From contig JAAYGT010000204.1 of assembly GCA_012727555.1 (NCBI GenBank), forward strand, positions 1 to 36,851: DNA of 36,851 nucleotides, read 5' to 3'. The position numbers and the translations under genes are program-made. The notes beneath the pieces are model-generated. The model saw nothing but the letters and a program-made list of their open reading frames with translations. It was not told where the DNA came from and did not search any database. This DNA comes from Alcaligenaceae bacterium. Lineage in GTDB: Bacteria > Pseudomonadota > Gammaproteobacteria > Burkholderiales > Burkholderiaceae_B. Position 1 is the stretch's first letter. The number at the start of each line of letters is the position of its first letter. Below, piece after piece: positions 9,395 through 18,790 of the stretch.

Positions 9395-11074
9395 TCAAGG
9401 GCTGACTTTAAACGTGTCGGCAGGACGCCCACGCAACAAGGTAGAGGGGTTGGCCTGCAAATAGTCTGCCAGAGCACGTAACGACTTCGCAGCCTGGCCG
9501 ATTTCACGCAAAGACCCTTCAATATTGCCAGTCAATGCGGAGTCTGGTGCAAGCAATTTGTCGATACGCCGCAAGGTTTGTTCTGCAGCCTTCAAAGCCT
9601 GGGTAATCTGAGGCGTTGCCTGCGTATCAAGACGCTTGAGTAACGCAGTGGTTGCAGAAAGCGTATTTTTAAGTTCCAGCGCAATTTCTTCGAAGGGAAT
9701 GGCATCAACTTTCGCCACAATACTGGTGACCTGCTGCTGAATGCGGTCAAAACTTCCAGGCACAGTTGGAAGCACGAGCGGAACCTGGTCGGCATCGAAT
9801 GCGACCTGTTCTGTATCAGGAAAAAAATCCAGTGCAATGTACTGCTGACCTGTAAGCAGATTACCGGTACGTAACTGACTACGCAAACCGTGCTGCACCA
9901 ATGGGGCCACCAGAACTTTGGCTGGATTCTTGTGTTCCGTATTCAATTCGATAAGCCGGTCGTGGAGTGCACCAAAACGACGCGGATAAAGATCGGCACG
10001 AACGCGTGCAAAAAACTGCTTGTTTGTACGATCAAGTTCCAGATCGATATCCACCACATTTCCCAGTTCAAGCCCGCGAAAATCAATCGGAGCACCCACC
10101 TGCAAGCCCCGCACTGACTGATAGAAATGGAATTCGATCGGGAAAGGCGTGCCATCGGGTTCTGCCAGAGCCTCTTTGCGGGAACTGGCCAGATCAAAGC
10201 GGGTATCCGCTTTTGCCTGCTGGCGGTCGGCCAGATCGATCGTATCAAATGCAAGCCCACCCGCCACGACGGAAACCAGCGATTCGGTCTGCACCTTCAA
10301 ACCCGAGGCACTCAAGTCGACATTGAAACCACTGGCATTCCAGAAGCGTGTGGACGTGGTGACAAACTTATCATTGGGCGCATCGATGAAAATCTGGATA
10401 TTCACATGCTCGCCGGAAGGATCAAGGGCATAACCGATCACTTGGCCAACGGAGATGCGGCGATAGTAAACGGGCGAACCGATATCAAGAGAGCCCAGAT
10501 CAGATGATGAAATCGTATAGCGTGTACCTGGACGACCACTCGTGATTTCGGGCGGTGTTTCCAGACCTTTGAAGTCGTAGACGTGCCCCTCTGTTTCGTG
10601 CTCGGGACGGGTATCAACGGCAATATAGGCCCCGGAAAGCAAGGTGCCCAGCCCGGAAACCCCGCTGATGCCCAGTCGTGGCCGGACAACCCAGAAACGT
10701 GTCCCCTGCCTTGTAATGTAGTCAGAGCCCTCCCGCTCAAGTTGAACGGACACCAGCACATTTTTGCGATCAGGTGCAACACGCAGATCGGAGACCGACC
10801 CAACGACGACATCCTTGAAACGCACTTTGGTTTGACCCACTTCGAGACCATCGGCCGATTCAAAGCTGATGGTTATGGTAGGGCCGATATGCATCCAGGA
10901 ACGTACAACCAGCGAAAGCCCGACCAACGCAGCCACCAAAGGCACCAGCCAGATCCAGGACCACCGGGTACTTTTGTAGGGACGCACATGAGGCGTTTGT
11001 ACGGGTTGAGGCATGTCGACCGGACCGGCATCATAGCCGGCGTTCGTAGCAGAACCGTTTTGTGAATCTTTCAT
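9395..11074 (-). CDS. pqiB: PqiB: membrane-anchored MCE protein of an intermembrane lipid transporter
   Basis: Predicted to form the hexameric periplasmic tube that carries lipids between inner and outer membranes. It has 559 residues from the ATG at 11074. One transmembrane helix lies near residues 39-58 (WSWIWLVPLVAALVGLSLVV). Three MCE domains follow, beginning around PTITISFESADGLEVG, RYTISSSDLGSLDIGSPV and PIEFHFYQSVRGLQVGAP; three MCE domains distinguish PqiB from MlaD (one) and YebT/LetB (seven). The C-terminal third is predicted helical and coiled-coil-like, as in the PqiB needle. The reading frame stays open upstream to 11335, but that part lies inside pqiA and reads like an out-of-frame shadow; the ATG overlapping the pqiA stop as ATGA is the natural start. 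Confidence 0.94.
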   Translation of the reverse strand: MKDSQNGSATNAGYDAGPVDMPQPVQTPHVRPYKSTRWSWIWLVPLVAALVGLSLVVRSWMHIGPTITISFESADGLEVGQTKVRFKDVVVGSVSDLRVAPDRKNVLVSVQLEREGSDYITRQGTRFWVVRPRLGISGVSGLGTLLSGAYIAVDTRPEHETEGHVYDFKGLETPPEITSGRPGTRYTISSSDLGSLDIGSPVYYRRISVGQVIGYALDPSGEHVNIQIFIDAPNDKFVTTSTRFWNASGFNVDLSASGLKVQTESLVSVVAGGLAFDTIDLADRQQAKADTRFDLASSRKEALAEPDGTPFPIEFHFYQSVRGLQVGAPIDFRGLELGNVVDIDLELDRTNKQFFARVRADLYPRRFGALHDRLIELNTEHKNPAKVLVAPLVQHGLRSQLRTGNLLTGQQYIALDFFPDTEQVAFDADQVPLVLPTVPGSFDRIQQQVTSIVAKVDAIPFEEIALELKNTLSATTALLKRLDTQATPQITQALKAAEQTLRRIDKLLAPDSALTGNIEGSLREIGQAAKSLRALADYLQANPSTLLRGRPADTFKVSP

Positions 11075-12327
11075 GCAATAACCCGGGTAGAGGACGTGAA
11101 GCGCTGATCCCATCCCCGGCGGGGATCGAAGCTCATGGCGGCAAACATGGTGAAAACGACAACCACACCAAACGCAAAAGCGCCCGGCTGTGCGGAAATT
11201 TGTGATAAACCTGAAAAATTCGCCATGGCACCGAGCAGAACAACCACAAAGACATCGAGCATGGACCACTGACCAATGAATTCTACAAGCTCGTAAAGCC
11301 GTGTGCGCTGACGCTGCATTGCAGCGTTGACCCAATGTTTTTTAACCAGAAGCAAAAAAAGAGCCAGCAGTTTTGTAATGGGAACCGCCACGCTGGCCAC
11401 GAACACCACCAGAGCGAGGTCCCATGACCCCAATTGCCAGAGCTCAATGACCCCACCCAGAATGGTATGTGATTCATCGGTACCCACCGCACGAATACGC
11501 ATGATGGGCAGCAGATTGGCCGGAAGATAAGCAATGACGGCGGTAAAAAGAAACGCCCACGCACGCACCCTGCCCTGCTCATGCCTGTAATGGACAACCG
11601 AACGACACCTGGGGCAACGTACGGCCTGACCGGCAGACTGCAAACTGACAAGATGGCCACAACACTCGCACGCCCCGATGAAGCGAGCGTTCAGGATATC
11701 GTCACGGGTTGCCACAACCAAACCGGCATCTTCGGCATAAAACCACAAGCGGTAGGGCGTCATGCGGGCCAGGATGGTGAAAAGCACGGTCAGGATAGCA
11801 AACGCCCAGATTGCGGGCTGGACATGGACCGTTGCAAAACCCGCAAACTTCACCAAGGCCACGATGATGGCCAACATGACCACCGGCAACATGCTCCAGG
11901 GAATGGACAGGCTGAGCAGTCGCATGCCGAAGTGAAAATCGTGAGGAAGGCGCCCTGAACGAATCACCAACAAAGCCCACAAGGTAACCAGCAACTGGGT
12001 CAAAGGAAACCAGAAACCAAAAAGCCCTGTCAGAACTGCCAGGCCATAATCACCATTGCGCCAGGTTAGCAAGAGCGCACCGGGTAACGAGGCCTCGACA
12101 GTCAGGCCCTTGAACGACAAAGAGACGATCGGGAACGCGTTGGCAATACCAAAAACAAGCAGCGCCCCAAGCACCAGACCGATCCAGGCCGAAAGGGGCA
12201 GGCGACTGACGCGATACAGCACATAACCGCATAACGAGCAAACCGCCGCTCCTCCTGGTTCAAGAGGAATGCGGCGGTGAAGCGAACCACAATGCGGGCA
12301 GGCAACCAACCCCGGACCAGCAGACAT
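11071..12327 (-). CDS. pqiA: PqiA: inner-membrane paraquat-inducible protein A
   Basis: Integral inner-membrane partner of PqiB. It has 418 residues and two tandem PqiA modules. Each starts with a zinc-ribbon-like Cys cluster (CPHCG...CSLCG near residues 10-35 and CECCG...CPRC near 217-240) followed by about four hydrophobic helices, giving roughly eight membrane segments. The start ATG at 12327 shares one base with the clpA stop (TGATG), and the stop overlaps pqiB. In many genomes pqiA follows unrelated genes or has its own SoxS-type promoter; here its translation looks coupled to clpA. Confidence 0.94.
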   Translation of the reverse strand: MSAGPGLVACPHCGSLHRRIPLEPGGAAVCSLCGYVLYRVSRLPLSAWIGLVLGALLVFGIANAFPIVSLSFKGLTVEASLPGALLLTWRNGDYGLAVLTGLFGFWFPLTQLLVTLWALLVIRSGRLPHDFHFGMRLLSLSIPWSMLPVVMLAIIVALVKFAGFATVHVQPAIWAFAILTVLFTILARMTPYRLWFYAEDAGLVVATRDDILNARFIGACECCGHLVSLQSAGQAVRCPRCRSVVHYRHEQGRVRAWAFLFTAVIAYLPANLLPIMRIRAVGTDESHTILGGVIELWQLGSWDLALVVFVASVAVPITKLLALFLLLVKKHWVNAAMQRQRTRLYELVEFIGQWSMLDVFVVVLLGAMANFSGLSQISAQPGAFAFGVVVVFTMFAAMSFDPRRGWDQRFTSSTRVIA

Positions 12328-14651
12328 CAATCAACCAGTTCAGGTTCCGGACGGGACGATGAAGCGGATGTCCCCGGAGCACTTGGCGATGAAACCGGCG
12401 TTTCAAAATCAAGAGCGACCTTTCCATGCTCATCGAGGTCAACATGGACATGCCCACCATCGACCAAACGCCCGAACAACAGTTCATCAGCCAAGGCACG
12501 ACGAATGGTGTCTTGTATGAGACGCTGCATGGGACGTGCTCCCATCAGGGGATCAAAACCTTCTTTGGCCAAATGATCACGCAGTGCCTGGGAAAAGACG
12601 ACATCAACCCGTTTTTCATGCAACTGGTCTTCGAGTTGCATCAGGAATTTGTCGACCACCCGAAGGATGATGTCGCGGGTGAGCGGCTTGAAGGCAATGA
12701 TGGCATCAAGACGGTTGCGGAATTCCGGAGTGAACATGCGCTTGATATCAGCCATTTCATCGCCGGTTTTTTCCTGACGAGCAAAGCCAATGGCCGCGCG
12801 GTTCAAGGCTTCGGCACCCGCATTGGTTGTCATGACGATAATCACGTTGCGGAAATCGGATTTCCGGCCATTGTTGTCGGTCAGCGTGCCGTGATCCATG
12901 ACCTGCAACAGGATATTGAAGACATCGGGGTGCGCTTTCTCGATTTCGTCGAGAAGAAGCACACAATGCGGCTGCTTGCTGATGGCTTCAGTGAGCAACC
13001 CGCCCTGGTCGTACCCTACGTAACCGGGAGGCGCACCAATGAGACGCGAAACGGTATGACGCTCCATGTATTCGGACATGTCGAAGCGCAGCAGTTCGAT
13101 GCCCAGAACGAAGGCCAACTGACGGGCGACCTCGGTTTTGCCAACGCCGGTGGGGCCTGAAAACAGGAAGGAGCCAATCGGTTTGTCGGGGCGCCCCAGC
13201 CCGGAACGGGCCATTTTGATGGCACCGGCCAAAGCCTCGATGGATGCATCCTGACCAAATACCACCGTTTTAAGATCGCGTTCAAGCGTGGCCAGCTTGT
13301 TGCGGTCGTCGCTCGAGACACTTTGAGGCGGAATACGGGCGATCTTGGCGACCGTAGCCTGGATTTCTGCCTTGCCGATGACCTTTTTTTGCCGGGATTT
13401 GGGCAGCAGACGCTGGGCAGCGCCTGCCTCGTCGATGACATCAATGGCTTTGTCGGGCAAGAAGCGATCCGTGATGTGCCGCGCCGACAATTCAGCAGCC
13501 GACGTAAGCGCTGCACTGGAATAGCGCACGCCGTGATGCTCTTCAAAGTGTGTTTTCAGACCACGCAGAATCTGGATGGTCTGCTCGACGGAGGGTTCAG
13601 GAACATCGATTTTCTGGAAACGCCGGGACAAGGCGTGGTCTTTTTCAAAAATACCACGGTATTCATTGTAAGTGGTGGCCCCCAGGCACTTGAGCTGACC
13701 CGATGACAGCGCCGGCTTGAGCAAATTGGACGCATCGAGGGTTCCCCCCGATGCAGACCCGGCCCCAATGAGCGTGTGGATCTCATCGATGAAAAGTACG
13801 GCATTGCGGTTATCTTTAAGGGACTTGAGCACGGCCTTGAGGCGCTGTTCGAAGTCGCCACGGTATTTGGTACCAGCCAGCAAAGCCCCCATATCGAGGG
13901 CATAGACCTGAGCGCTGGCGAGAATGTCGGGGACATCGCCACGGGTAATGCGCCATGCAAGACCTTCCGCAATTGCTGTTTTGCCGACACCGGCCTCACC
14001 CACCAGAAGCGGATTGTTCTTGCGACGACGGCACAAAACCTGAATGACGCGTTCGACTTCGTGCTCACGCCCGATGAGGGGATCTATACGCCCCTGCCGA
14101 GCTTCTGAATTCAGATCGGTGGCATAGAGTTCAAGCGGTGACTTCTGTTGATCGGACCGGTTGTCAGGCTCAGGCGCTGCCGCCTTGGGAGGTTCCGAAG
14201 GGGGACTTTCCGGGTGCTTCGTGATGCCATGGGAAAGATAGTTCACCACGTCAAGCCGCGTTACACCCTGCTGCTGCAGAAAATAGACAGCATGGGAGTC
14301 TTTTTCGCCGTACATGGCCACCAGTACATTGGCCCCTGTGACTGTACTTTTACCGTTACCTGACGAGGAAACGTGCATGATGGCACGTTGAATGACACGC
14401 TGAAAACCCAGTGTGGGCTGCGTATCGACATCTTCTTTACCAGGAAATATGGGGGTGTTTTCGTGGATGAACTTGCGAAGATCGTGGCGTAGGGCGTCGA
14501 TGTTGGCTGAACATGCCCTGAGCACCTCGATGGCCGCCGAGTTATCGAGCAATGCAAGCAGCAAATGCTCTACGGTAATGAATTCGTGTCGCGCACTGCG
14601 TGCTTCCACAAAAGCGGTATGCAGGCTGACTTCAAGTTCTTCGGAGATCAC
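12327..14651 (-). CDS. clpA: ATP-dependent Clp protease ATP-binding subunit ClpA
   Basis: AAA+ unfoldase that feeds substrates to ClpP, including N-degron substrates delivered by ClpS. The product is 774 residues from a GTG start, close to the 758 of E. coli ClpA. The GTG at 14651 is preceded by AGGAGGAAGC, a near-perfect ribosome site, and the protein then starts with the expected [13 protein letters not shown]; longer in-frame starts up to 14705 have no such site. It has an N-terminal double Clp-N domain, two AAA+ modules with Walker A motifs GEAGVGKT (about residue 215) and GPTGVGKT (about 500), and Walker B motifs [11 protein letters not shown] and [14 protein letters not shown]. The acidic, Ser/Pro-rich tail (last 30 residues) is longer than in E. 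coli. clpS lies upstream on the same strand, and pqiA starts at its stop codon. Confidence 0.96.
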   Translation of the reverse strand: MISEELEVSLHTAFVEARSARHEFITVEHLLLALLDNSAAIEVLRACSANIDALRHDLRKFIHENTPIFPGKEDVDTQPTLGFQRVIQRAIMHVSSSGNGKSTVTGANVLVAMYGEKDSHAVYFLQQQGVTRLDVVNYLSHGITKHPESPPSEPPKAAAPEPDNRSDQQKSPLELYATDLNSEARQGRIDPLIGREHEVERVIQVLCRRRKNNPLLVGEAGVGKTAIAEGLAWRITRGDVPDILASAQVYALDMGALLAGTKYRGDFEQRLKAVLKSLKDNRNAVLFIDEIHTLIGAGSASGGTLDASNLLKPALSSGQLKCLGATTYNEYRGIFEKDHALSRRFQKIDVPEPSVEQTIQILRGLKTHFEEHHGVRYSSAALTSAAELSARHITDRFLPDKAIDVIDEAGAAQRLLPKSRQKKVIGKAEIQATVAKIARIPPQSVSSDDRNKLATLERDLKTVVFGQDASIEALAGAIKMARSGLGRPDKPIGSFLFSGPTGVGKTEVARQLAFVLGIELLRFDMSEYMERHTVSRLIGAPPGYVGYDQGGLLTEAISKQPHCVLLLDEIEKAHPDVFNILLQVMDHGTLTDNNGRKSDFRNVIIVMTTNAGAEALNRAAIGFARQEKTGDEMADIKRMFTPEFRNRLDAIIAFKPLTRDIILRVVDKFLMQLEDQLHEKRVDVVFSQALRDHLAKEGFDPLMGARPMQRLIQDTIRRALADELLFGRLVDGGHVHVDLDEHGKVALDFETPVSSPSAPGTSASSSRPEPELVD

Positions 14652-14772
14652 GCTTCCTCCTGGAATCGGAGCGGACAAACAATTCGATGAACCCTGACCA
14701 GACAAAGATTCAAGCGACCTTGCGTATCAACGATTAAACAAAACAACAACAGTGTTTACTATACATGCAGTT

Positions 14773-14816
14773 CGGTTTGACTGCTGAACATGAACCGGGT
14801 TCCGTGAAACCGGGTT
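14773..14816 (-). repeat. Tandem AACCGGGTT repeats in the clpS-clpA gap
   Basis: The gap between clpS and clpA carries two exact copies of AACCGGGTT, at 14793-14801 and 14808-14816, 15 bases apart. They are preceded by the opposed CGGTTTGAC (14773-14781), so CGGTT and AACCG can pair. Similar CGGTTTG...TGAAC...GAACCGGGTT words occur near 17715 and 18617. The role is unknown; clpA control or a degenerate intergenic repeat are both possible. Confidence 0.4.
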
Positions 14817-14835
14817 TTCACCAAGAAAAACAGAC

Positions 14836-15156
14836 TCACGACGGGACAGGTTCCATGACACATTGCAATGGGTGCTGGCGCGCGTAAGCCATTTGCCTGA
14901 CCCGTTCGACGCGCGTGGCAGCGATGTCACGGGTATAAACCCCGCACACTCCACGTCCCTCGTGATGTACCTGCAACATAATCCGGGCCGCTTCCTCTTC
15001 CGGCTTGCCAAAGACCTTTTGCAAAACATGCACCACGAACTCCATGGGCGTATAGTCGTCGTTGAGCAGAACCACCTGATACATGGGTGGGGGCGCCGTT
15101 TTGGCGGGAGCCCGCTCAAGCAGTGCAGATCGCTGGTTTTCTGTGTGAATGGCCAT
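14836..15156 (-). CDS. clpS: ClpS, adaptor of the ClpAP protease
   Basis: Binds N-degron substrates and docks them on the ClpA N-domain. The product is 106 residues with a variable N-terminal tail (about 25 residues), then [20 protein letters not shown], which contains the Asn-Asp-Asp residues that recognise the substrate alpha-amino group and the Met gate. [16 protein letters not shown] and [15 protein letters not shown] complete the fold. It is followed by clpA on the same strand after a 184-base gap, the common clpS-clpA order. It is divergent from the cold-shock gene at 15340, leaving a shared 183-base control region. Confidence 0.95.
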   Translation of the reverse strand: MAIHTENQRSALLERAPAKTAPPPMYQVVLLNDDYTPMEFVVHVLQKVFGKPEEEAARIMLQVHHEGRGVCGVYTRDIAATRVERVRQMAYARQHPLQCVMEPVPS

Positions 15157-15339
15157 TGGGAATATCAGTAATTTCCATAGTTGACTACGTTAGGACTTGT
15201 TGCGCATCATCATACTATTCTGAGCGGCAAATCATTATATTGCCAGTGCGTGACCCGTGATCGCATGCCAGAATCCAGTGGCTAAAGGTCATCCTTGTAG
15301 TCCAGTTTCATTCCACACAATCGTCAAGAGGCAGTCCGC

Positions 15340-15588
15340 ATGTCTGATTCAACCGCACCATCCACACTCGGGGATGCTCAAAAGCTTACTGGAACCGTCA
15401 AGTGGTTCAACGATGCCAAGGGTTTCGGATTCATCACCCCCGACAATGGCGGTGAAGATCTTTTTGCCCACTTTTCATCCATCCAGATGAACGGGTTCAA
15501 AACACTCAAGGAAGGCCAGAAGGTCTCTTTTGAAATTGCGCAGGGGCCCAAAGGCAAACAGGCATTGAATATTACGGCTGCCGCCTGA
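15340..15588 (+). CDS. Cold-shock-domain protein (CspA family)
   Basis: Small single-stranded RNA/DNA-binding protein acting as an RNA chaperone. The product is 82 residues: a 15-residue Ser/Thr/Ala-rich N-terminal extension, then one cold-shock domain (about 16-80) with [12 protein letters not shown] (RNP1) and DLFAHFSSI (RNP2). CspA-type proteins are usually about 67-70 residues, so the extension is an addition; starting at the ATG at 15340 is still the only good choice. The gene stands alone, divergent from clpS, and ends in a strong hairpin terminator at 15616. I cannot tell whether this copy is cold-inducible or constitutive. Confidence 0.95.
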   Translation: MSDSTAPSTLGDAQKLTGTVKWFNDAKGFGFITPDNGGEDLFAHFSSIQMNGFKTLKEGQKVSFEIAQGPKGKQALNITAAA

Positions 15589-15615
15589 TCGCCCAGGTCT
15601 GGCACGAAGCATTTC

Positions 15616-15654
15616 CCTTACGGCGCCATTTAAAGGTGCCGTAAGGCGTTTTTT
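15616..15654 (+). terminator. Rho-independent terminator of the cold-shock gene
   Basis: A 12-base-pair stem, CCTTACGGCGCC with GGTGCCGTAAGG (one G-U pair), with a 7-base loop, is followed by CG and six T. It starts 27 bases after the cold-shock gene stop and reads in its direction. Confidence 0.92.
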
Positions 15655-15723
15655 GTTCGCTACCCATCTCGGCACACTGTTGGCAACGCCTGTGTGCTCC
15701 ACTTAACAACACGATGCCTTCCA

Positions 15724-16239
15724 ATGAGCCCTCCGTTCCCTGCCCTCTTTCCTGGCACCAGGCCAGGTTCACAAAAGCATCTGAAGGGCTCCACGAACGG
15801 GCATAAGGTATGGTTTTCTGCCATTGTCGCGCTTGCATTGCTTGTCTTCAGCGCTCCTTCGTTCAGTCAATCCTTTCAACTGCTTGCCACGCGAACGCTG
15901 GTCGTAGGCCCCTACACCATTACAGCCGAAGTGGCCGATACCGAGGCAACACGCGCCCACGGCTTATCGTTCAGAACCTCGCTGCCCAACGATCACGGCA
16001 TGCTTTTCGTATTTCCAACCGATACAGAAACCTGTTTCTGGATGAAAAACACCCCTCTTGCCCTGAGCATTGCCTTCATCGACAATCAAGGCACCATAGT
16101 GAACGTTGCCGACATGGAACCGAACACGACGACACCGCACTGCCCTGCACGCGCCGTTCGTTATGCCCTGGAAATGAAACAAGGCTGGTTTCACGACAAA
16201 GGCCTGCGCTCAGGCAGTCGGGTCAAAGAACTGCCTTGA
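15724..16239 (+). CDS. DUF192 family protein, probably exported
   Basis: Function not established. The product is 171 residues from the ATG at 15724. A hydrophobic segment near residues 31-46 (VWFSAIVALALLVFSAP), followed by SFSQS, looks like a signal peptide or anchor with a long basic n-region. The DUF192 domain follows, recognised by ARGLS-like RAHGLSFRTSLPNDHGMLF, the strongly conserved CFWMKNTPLALSIAFID, and the terminal KGLRSGSRV. The start is uncertain: a GTG at 15694 would add 10 residues, and neither site has a clear ribosome site. It is flanked by terminators on both sides and is therefore probably monocistronic. Confidence 0.85.
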   Translation: MSPPFPALFPGTRPGSQKHLKGSTNGHKVWFSAIVALALLVFSAPSFSQSFQLLATRTLVVGPYTITAEVADTEATRAHGLSFRTSLPNDHGMLFVFPTDTETCFWMKNTPLALSIAFIDNQGTIVNVADMEPNTTTPHCPARAVRYALEMKQGWFHDKGLRSGSRVKELP

Positions 16240-16278
16240 ACCCGGCCCAATTGCCTGATGCCATATTCACCAGGCATG

Positions 16279-16305
16279 AAAAAACCGGCTTGCGCCGGTT
16301 TTTTT
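16279..16305. terminator. Bidirectional terminator between DUF192 and thiolase genes
   Basis: A perfect 11-base-pair stem, AAAAAACCGGC with GCCGGTTTTTT, with a TTGC loop. The A and T tracts make it a terminator on both strands, serving the rightward DUF192 gene and the leftward thiolase gene that converge here. Confidence 0.93.
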
Positions 16306-16328
16306 ACGACTGATACCTGAAGCGGTGA

Positions 16329-17534
16329 TCAGACACGCTCAAGAATGACCGCAATACCCTGACCCACACCAATGCACATTGTGCACAACGCGTAACGACC
16401 ACCCGTACGATGCAACTGGTTGACGGCCGTCATGGCCAGACGAGCACCGCTGGCACCCAGCGGGTGGCCCAACGCAATGGCACCACCATTCGGATTGACG
16501 CGCGGATCGTTGTCGGCAATACCGAGTTCGCGCAAAACAGCCAGACCCTGAGCGGCAAAGGCTTCGTTGAGCTCGATGACATCGATCTGGTCAAGCGCGA
16601 TACCGGTGAGTTCGAGCACACGGCGAGTGGCAGGCGCAGGACCGATCCCCATAATGCGGGGCTCGACACCGGCGGTTGCCATACCCACGACACGGGCACG
16701 AGGAATGAGACCATGTTCAGCAATGGCCGCCTGTGAAGCAACCAGCAAGGCGCAAGCACCATCGTTCACACCAGAGGCATTACCTGCCGTGACCGTGCCA
16801 TCAGGACGCACAACGGGCTTGAGTTTGGCAAGTGATTCAAGTGTGGTTTCGCGCGGATGCTCGTCGGTATCGACCATGATGGGATCACCCTTGCGCTGGG
16901 GGATTGCAACAGGGATGATTTCTGACTGGAAGACCCCTGCTTTTTGGGCAGCCGCTGTTTTTTGCTGGCTTGCCAGTGCAAAAAGGTCTTGATCTTCACG
17001 ACTGATTTTGAATTGATCGGCAACGTTTTCAGCTGTTTCAGGCATGGAATCGACGCCGTACTTGGCTTTCATCAGTTTGTTCACAAAACGCCAGCCGATC
17101 GTGGTGTCGTAGATGGCCGCGCTGCGTGAGAAGGCGGTATCGGCTTTGCCCATGACAAACGGTGCGCGGCTCATGCTTTCCACACCCCCAGCCAATACAA
17201 AATTGGCATCGCCAGCCCGAATGGCTCGCGCCGCGGAACCCACAGCATCAAGACCTGAACCGCAGAGACGGTTGATGGTTGCACCCGGAACATCGATGGG
17301 CAGACCTGCCAGCAGAGTCGCCATATGCGCCACATTACGGTTGTCTTCGCCGGCCTGGTTTGCGCAACCAAACAGGGCATCGTCAAGGCGAGCCCAATCA
17401 ATGTCGGGATGACGTTCCATGAGCGCACGAATGGGCGCAGCAGCAAGATCATCGGTACGAACCGAAGACAGCGCGCCGCCGTAGCGACCAAAAGGTGTAC
17501 GTACTGCATCGCAAATAAAAGCGTCTGTTGTCAT
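16329..17534 (-). CDS. pcaF: Acetyl-CoA acyltransferase, probably 3-oxoadipyl-CoA thiolase
   Basis: Thiolytic cleavage of a 3-oxoacyl-CoA. The product is 401 residues, the length of PcaF/PaaJ enzymes that split 3-oxoadipyl-CoA into succinyl-CoA and acetyl-CoA. Catalytic residues are visible: Cys91 in INRLCGSGLDAV, His357 in GHPLGASGA and Cys387 in CTMCIGVGQG. The MGKADTAFSRSAAIYDTTIG segment followed by WRFVNKLMKAKYGVDSMPET is characteristic of the PcaF subgroup rather than of FadA or PhaA, from memory. No other aromatic or beta-ketoadipate gene lies in the window, so the pathway assignment rests on the protein alone. sodB is upstream on the same strand, about 300 bases away. Confidence 0.88.
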   Translation of the reverse strand: MTTDAFICDAVRTPFGRYGGALSSVRTDDLAAAPIRALMERHPDIDWARLDDALFGCANQAGEDNRNVAHMATLLAGLPIDVPGATINRLCGSGLDAVGSAARAIRAGDANFVLAGGVESMSRAPFVMGKADTAFSRSAAIYDTTIGWRFVNKLMKAKYGVDSMPETAENVADQFKISREDQDLFALASQQKTAAAQKAGVFQSEIIPVAIPQRKGDPIMVDTDEHPRETTLESLAKLKPVVRPDGTVTAGNASGVNDGACALLVASQAAIAEHGLIPRARVVGMATAGVEPRIMGIGPAPATRRVLELTGIALDQIDVIELNEAFAAQGLAVLRELGIADNDPRVNPNGGAIALGHPLGASGARLAMTAVNQLHRTGGRYALCTMCIGVGQGIAVILERV

Positions 17535-17830
17535 GGTGATGTTCCAGAATGAAAGTCGGGAAATGGATACCGGGAAGCGAGCCAGGCAAATGGCCGCCTG
17601 CCGGACGCACCCGCCACATGCGGGCCCACTGAACCGCCGCCCGGACTTACCGAACAGCTGGCCGTGAATTCAATGCAGCATGATAGCCCATGCATACGCG
17701 TAATAAGCATGCAACAAACCCGATTTTGTCCGCTGAACGGACAGAACCGGGTTTGCAGTGTCATCAAGCCACAAAAAACCTGCGGCTGCACGGAGCAGGC
17801 TCGCAGGCAACTGAATGATGCAAAGAACTA
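17535..17830. other. Gene-free gap between sodB and the thiolase gene
   Basis: About 296 bases with no credible coding frame. It holds the long imperfect hairpin at 17715-17755 and should contain the sodB 3' end and the thiolase promoter, neither of which I can place with confidence. Confidence 0.6.
17715..17755 (-). repeat. 18-bp imperfect hairpin downstream of sodB
   Basis: CAAACCCGATTTTGTCCG (17715-17732) pairs with CGGACAGAACCGGGTTTG (17738-17755) across a CTGAA loop. Sixteen of 18 positions are Watson-Crick, with one A-C mismatch and one T-G wobble. It starts about 75 bases past the sodB stop on the leftward transcript. There is no T tract, so it may stabilise the mRNA 3' end or be a dispersed repeat rather than a classical terminator. 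Confidence 0.6.
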
Positions 17831-18409
17831 TCAGGCCATGTTGGCAGCAGCAAATTCCCAGTTCACCAGATTCCAGAAGCTTTCAAGGTACTTGGGACGT
17901 GCATTGCGGTAATCGATGTAATAGGCGTGCTCCCAGACATCACAGGTGAGCAGGGGGATATCGCTGGTGGTCAGTGGCGTGGCTGCATTGCTGGTATTGA
18001 CGATATCGAGTGTGCCATCGGCCTTCTTGACCAGCCATGTCCAGCCCGAGCCGAAGTTACCGGCCGCTGACTTGCTGAAGGCGTCTTTGAATGCAGCAAC
18101 GCTGCCCCACTTGGCATTGATGGCATCAAGCAAGGCGCCTGTGGGTTCACCGCCCCCCTTGGGCGACAAACTGTTCCAGTAAAACGTATGGTTCCAGACC
18201 TGGGCTGCGTTGTTGAACACACCGCCAGAGGACGAACGAACCACATCTTCCAGGGAAGCGGATTCTTGTTCCGTACCGGCAACAAGGTTATTCAAGTTGG
18301 TTACATACGTTTGATGGTGCTTGCCGTAATGGAATTCCAGTGTTTCTTTTGAAATATGGGGCTCGAGAGCGTCAAGAGCGTACGGAAGCGCAGGAAGAGT
18401 AAATGCCAT
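17831..18409 (-). CDS. sodB: Iron superoxide dismutase
   Basis: Dismutates superoxide in the cytoplasm. The product is 192 residues, the usual length. Metal ligands are His27 (EFHYGKHH), His74 (WNHTFYW), Asp157 and His161 ([13 protein letters not shown]). Gln70 in [11 protein letters not shown] is the second-sphere glutamine position typical of iron rather than manganese enzymes, so iron is preferred. The start ATG at 18409 gives the standard [18 protein letters not shown]-terminus. It is monocistronic by appearance, with a 500-base gene-free stretch upstream. Confidence 0.96.
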   Translation of the reverse strand: MAFTLPALPYALDALEPHISKETLEFHYGKHHQTYVTNLNNLVAGTEQESASLEDVVRSSSGGVFNNAAQVWNHTFYWNSLSPKGGGEPTGALLDAINAKWGSVAAFKDAFSKSAAGNFGSGWTWLVKKADGTLDIVNTSNAATPLTTSDIPLLTCDVWEHAYYIDYRNARPKYLESFWNLVNWEFAAANMA

Positions 18410-18616
18410 TGTCGTAGTCCTTCAAAAAACAGTGATAAAGCGAGATCAAAGGCTGCTTGCCAACCATCAAGTCTAACGCATTTTCGGCATCATTCACGCA
18501 TACATGCCCACAGCACCGCCCTTTTTACAAACCTTGAATTCCGGCCGGAAAAGCACCTGCTCACCGACTTCAAACACAGTTGAACAACAAATGCGACCTC
18601 ACCTGTCCACAGAAAA

Positions 18617-18658
18617 AACCGATTTGTCAAATGAACGAAATATCAAGTGAATCGGGTT
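18617..18658 (+). repeat. Degenerate AACCGATTT...GAATCGGGTT element
   Basis: AACCGATTTGTC at the left end and GAATCGGGTT at the right end can pair with a one-base bulge. The words CGATTTGTC, TGAAC and GAATCGGGTT occur in the same order as in the hairpin at 17715-17755 and, more loosely, at 14773-14801. This suggests a small intergenic repeat family. Confidence 0.35.
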
Positions 18659-18790
18659 AAAACCTAAAGAAAAACATTAGACTATTAAGATAACTAATTG
18701 ATTTAATTAAAATTAACAAAATAAGCCATAATGGTCGAAAATTGCCCAAGGAACCTCCAAAGCCCGTAAACACCGCATTTCAGGAAGGTT

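Noticed and set aside
11075..11335. N-terminal extension of PqiB
   Set aside because: The extra 87 residues overlap pqiA, are Cys/Arg-rich and unlike PqiB; the ATG at 11074 overlaps the pqiA stop in the usual way.
12426..13160. Rightward open frame of 244 codons opposite clpA
   Set aside because: It lies antisense to the second AAA+ module of ClpA and shows no independent sign of coding.
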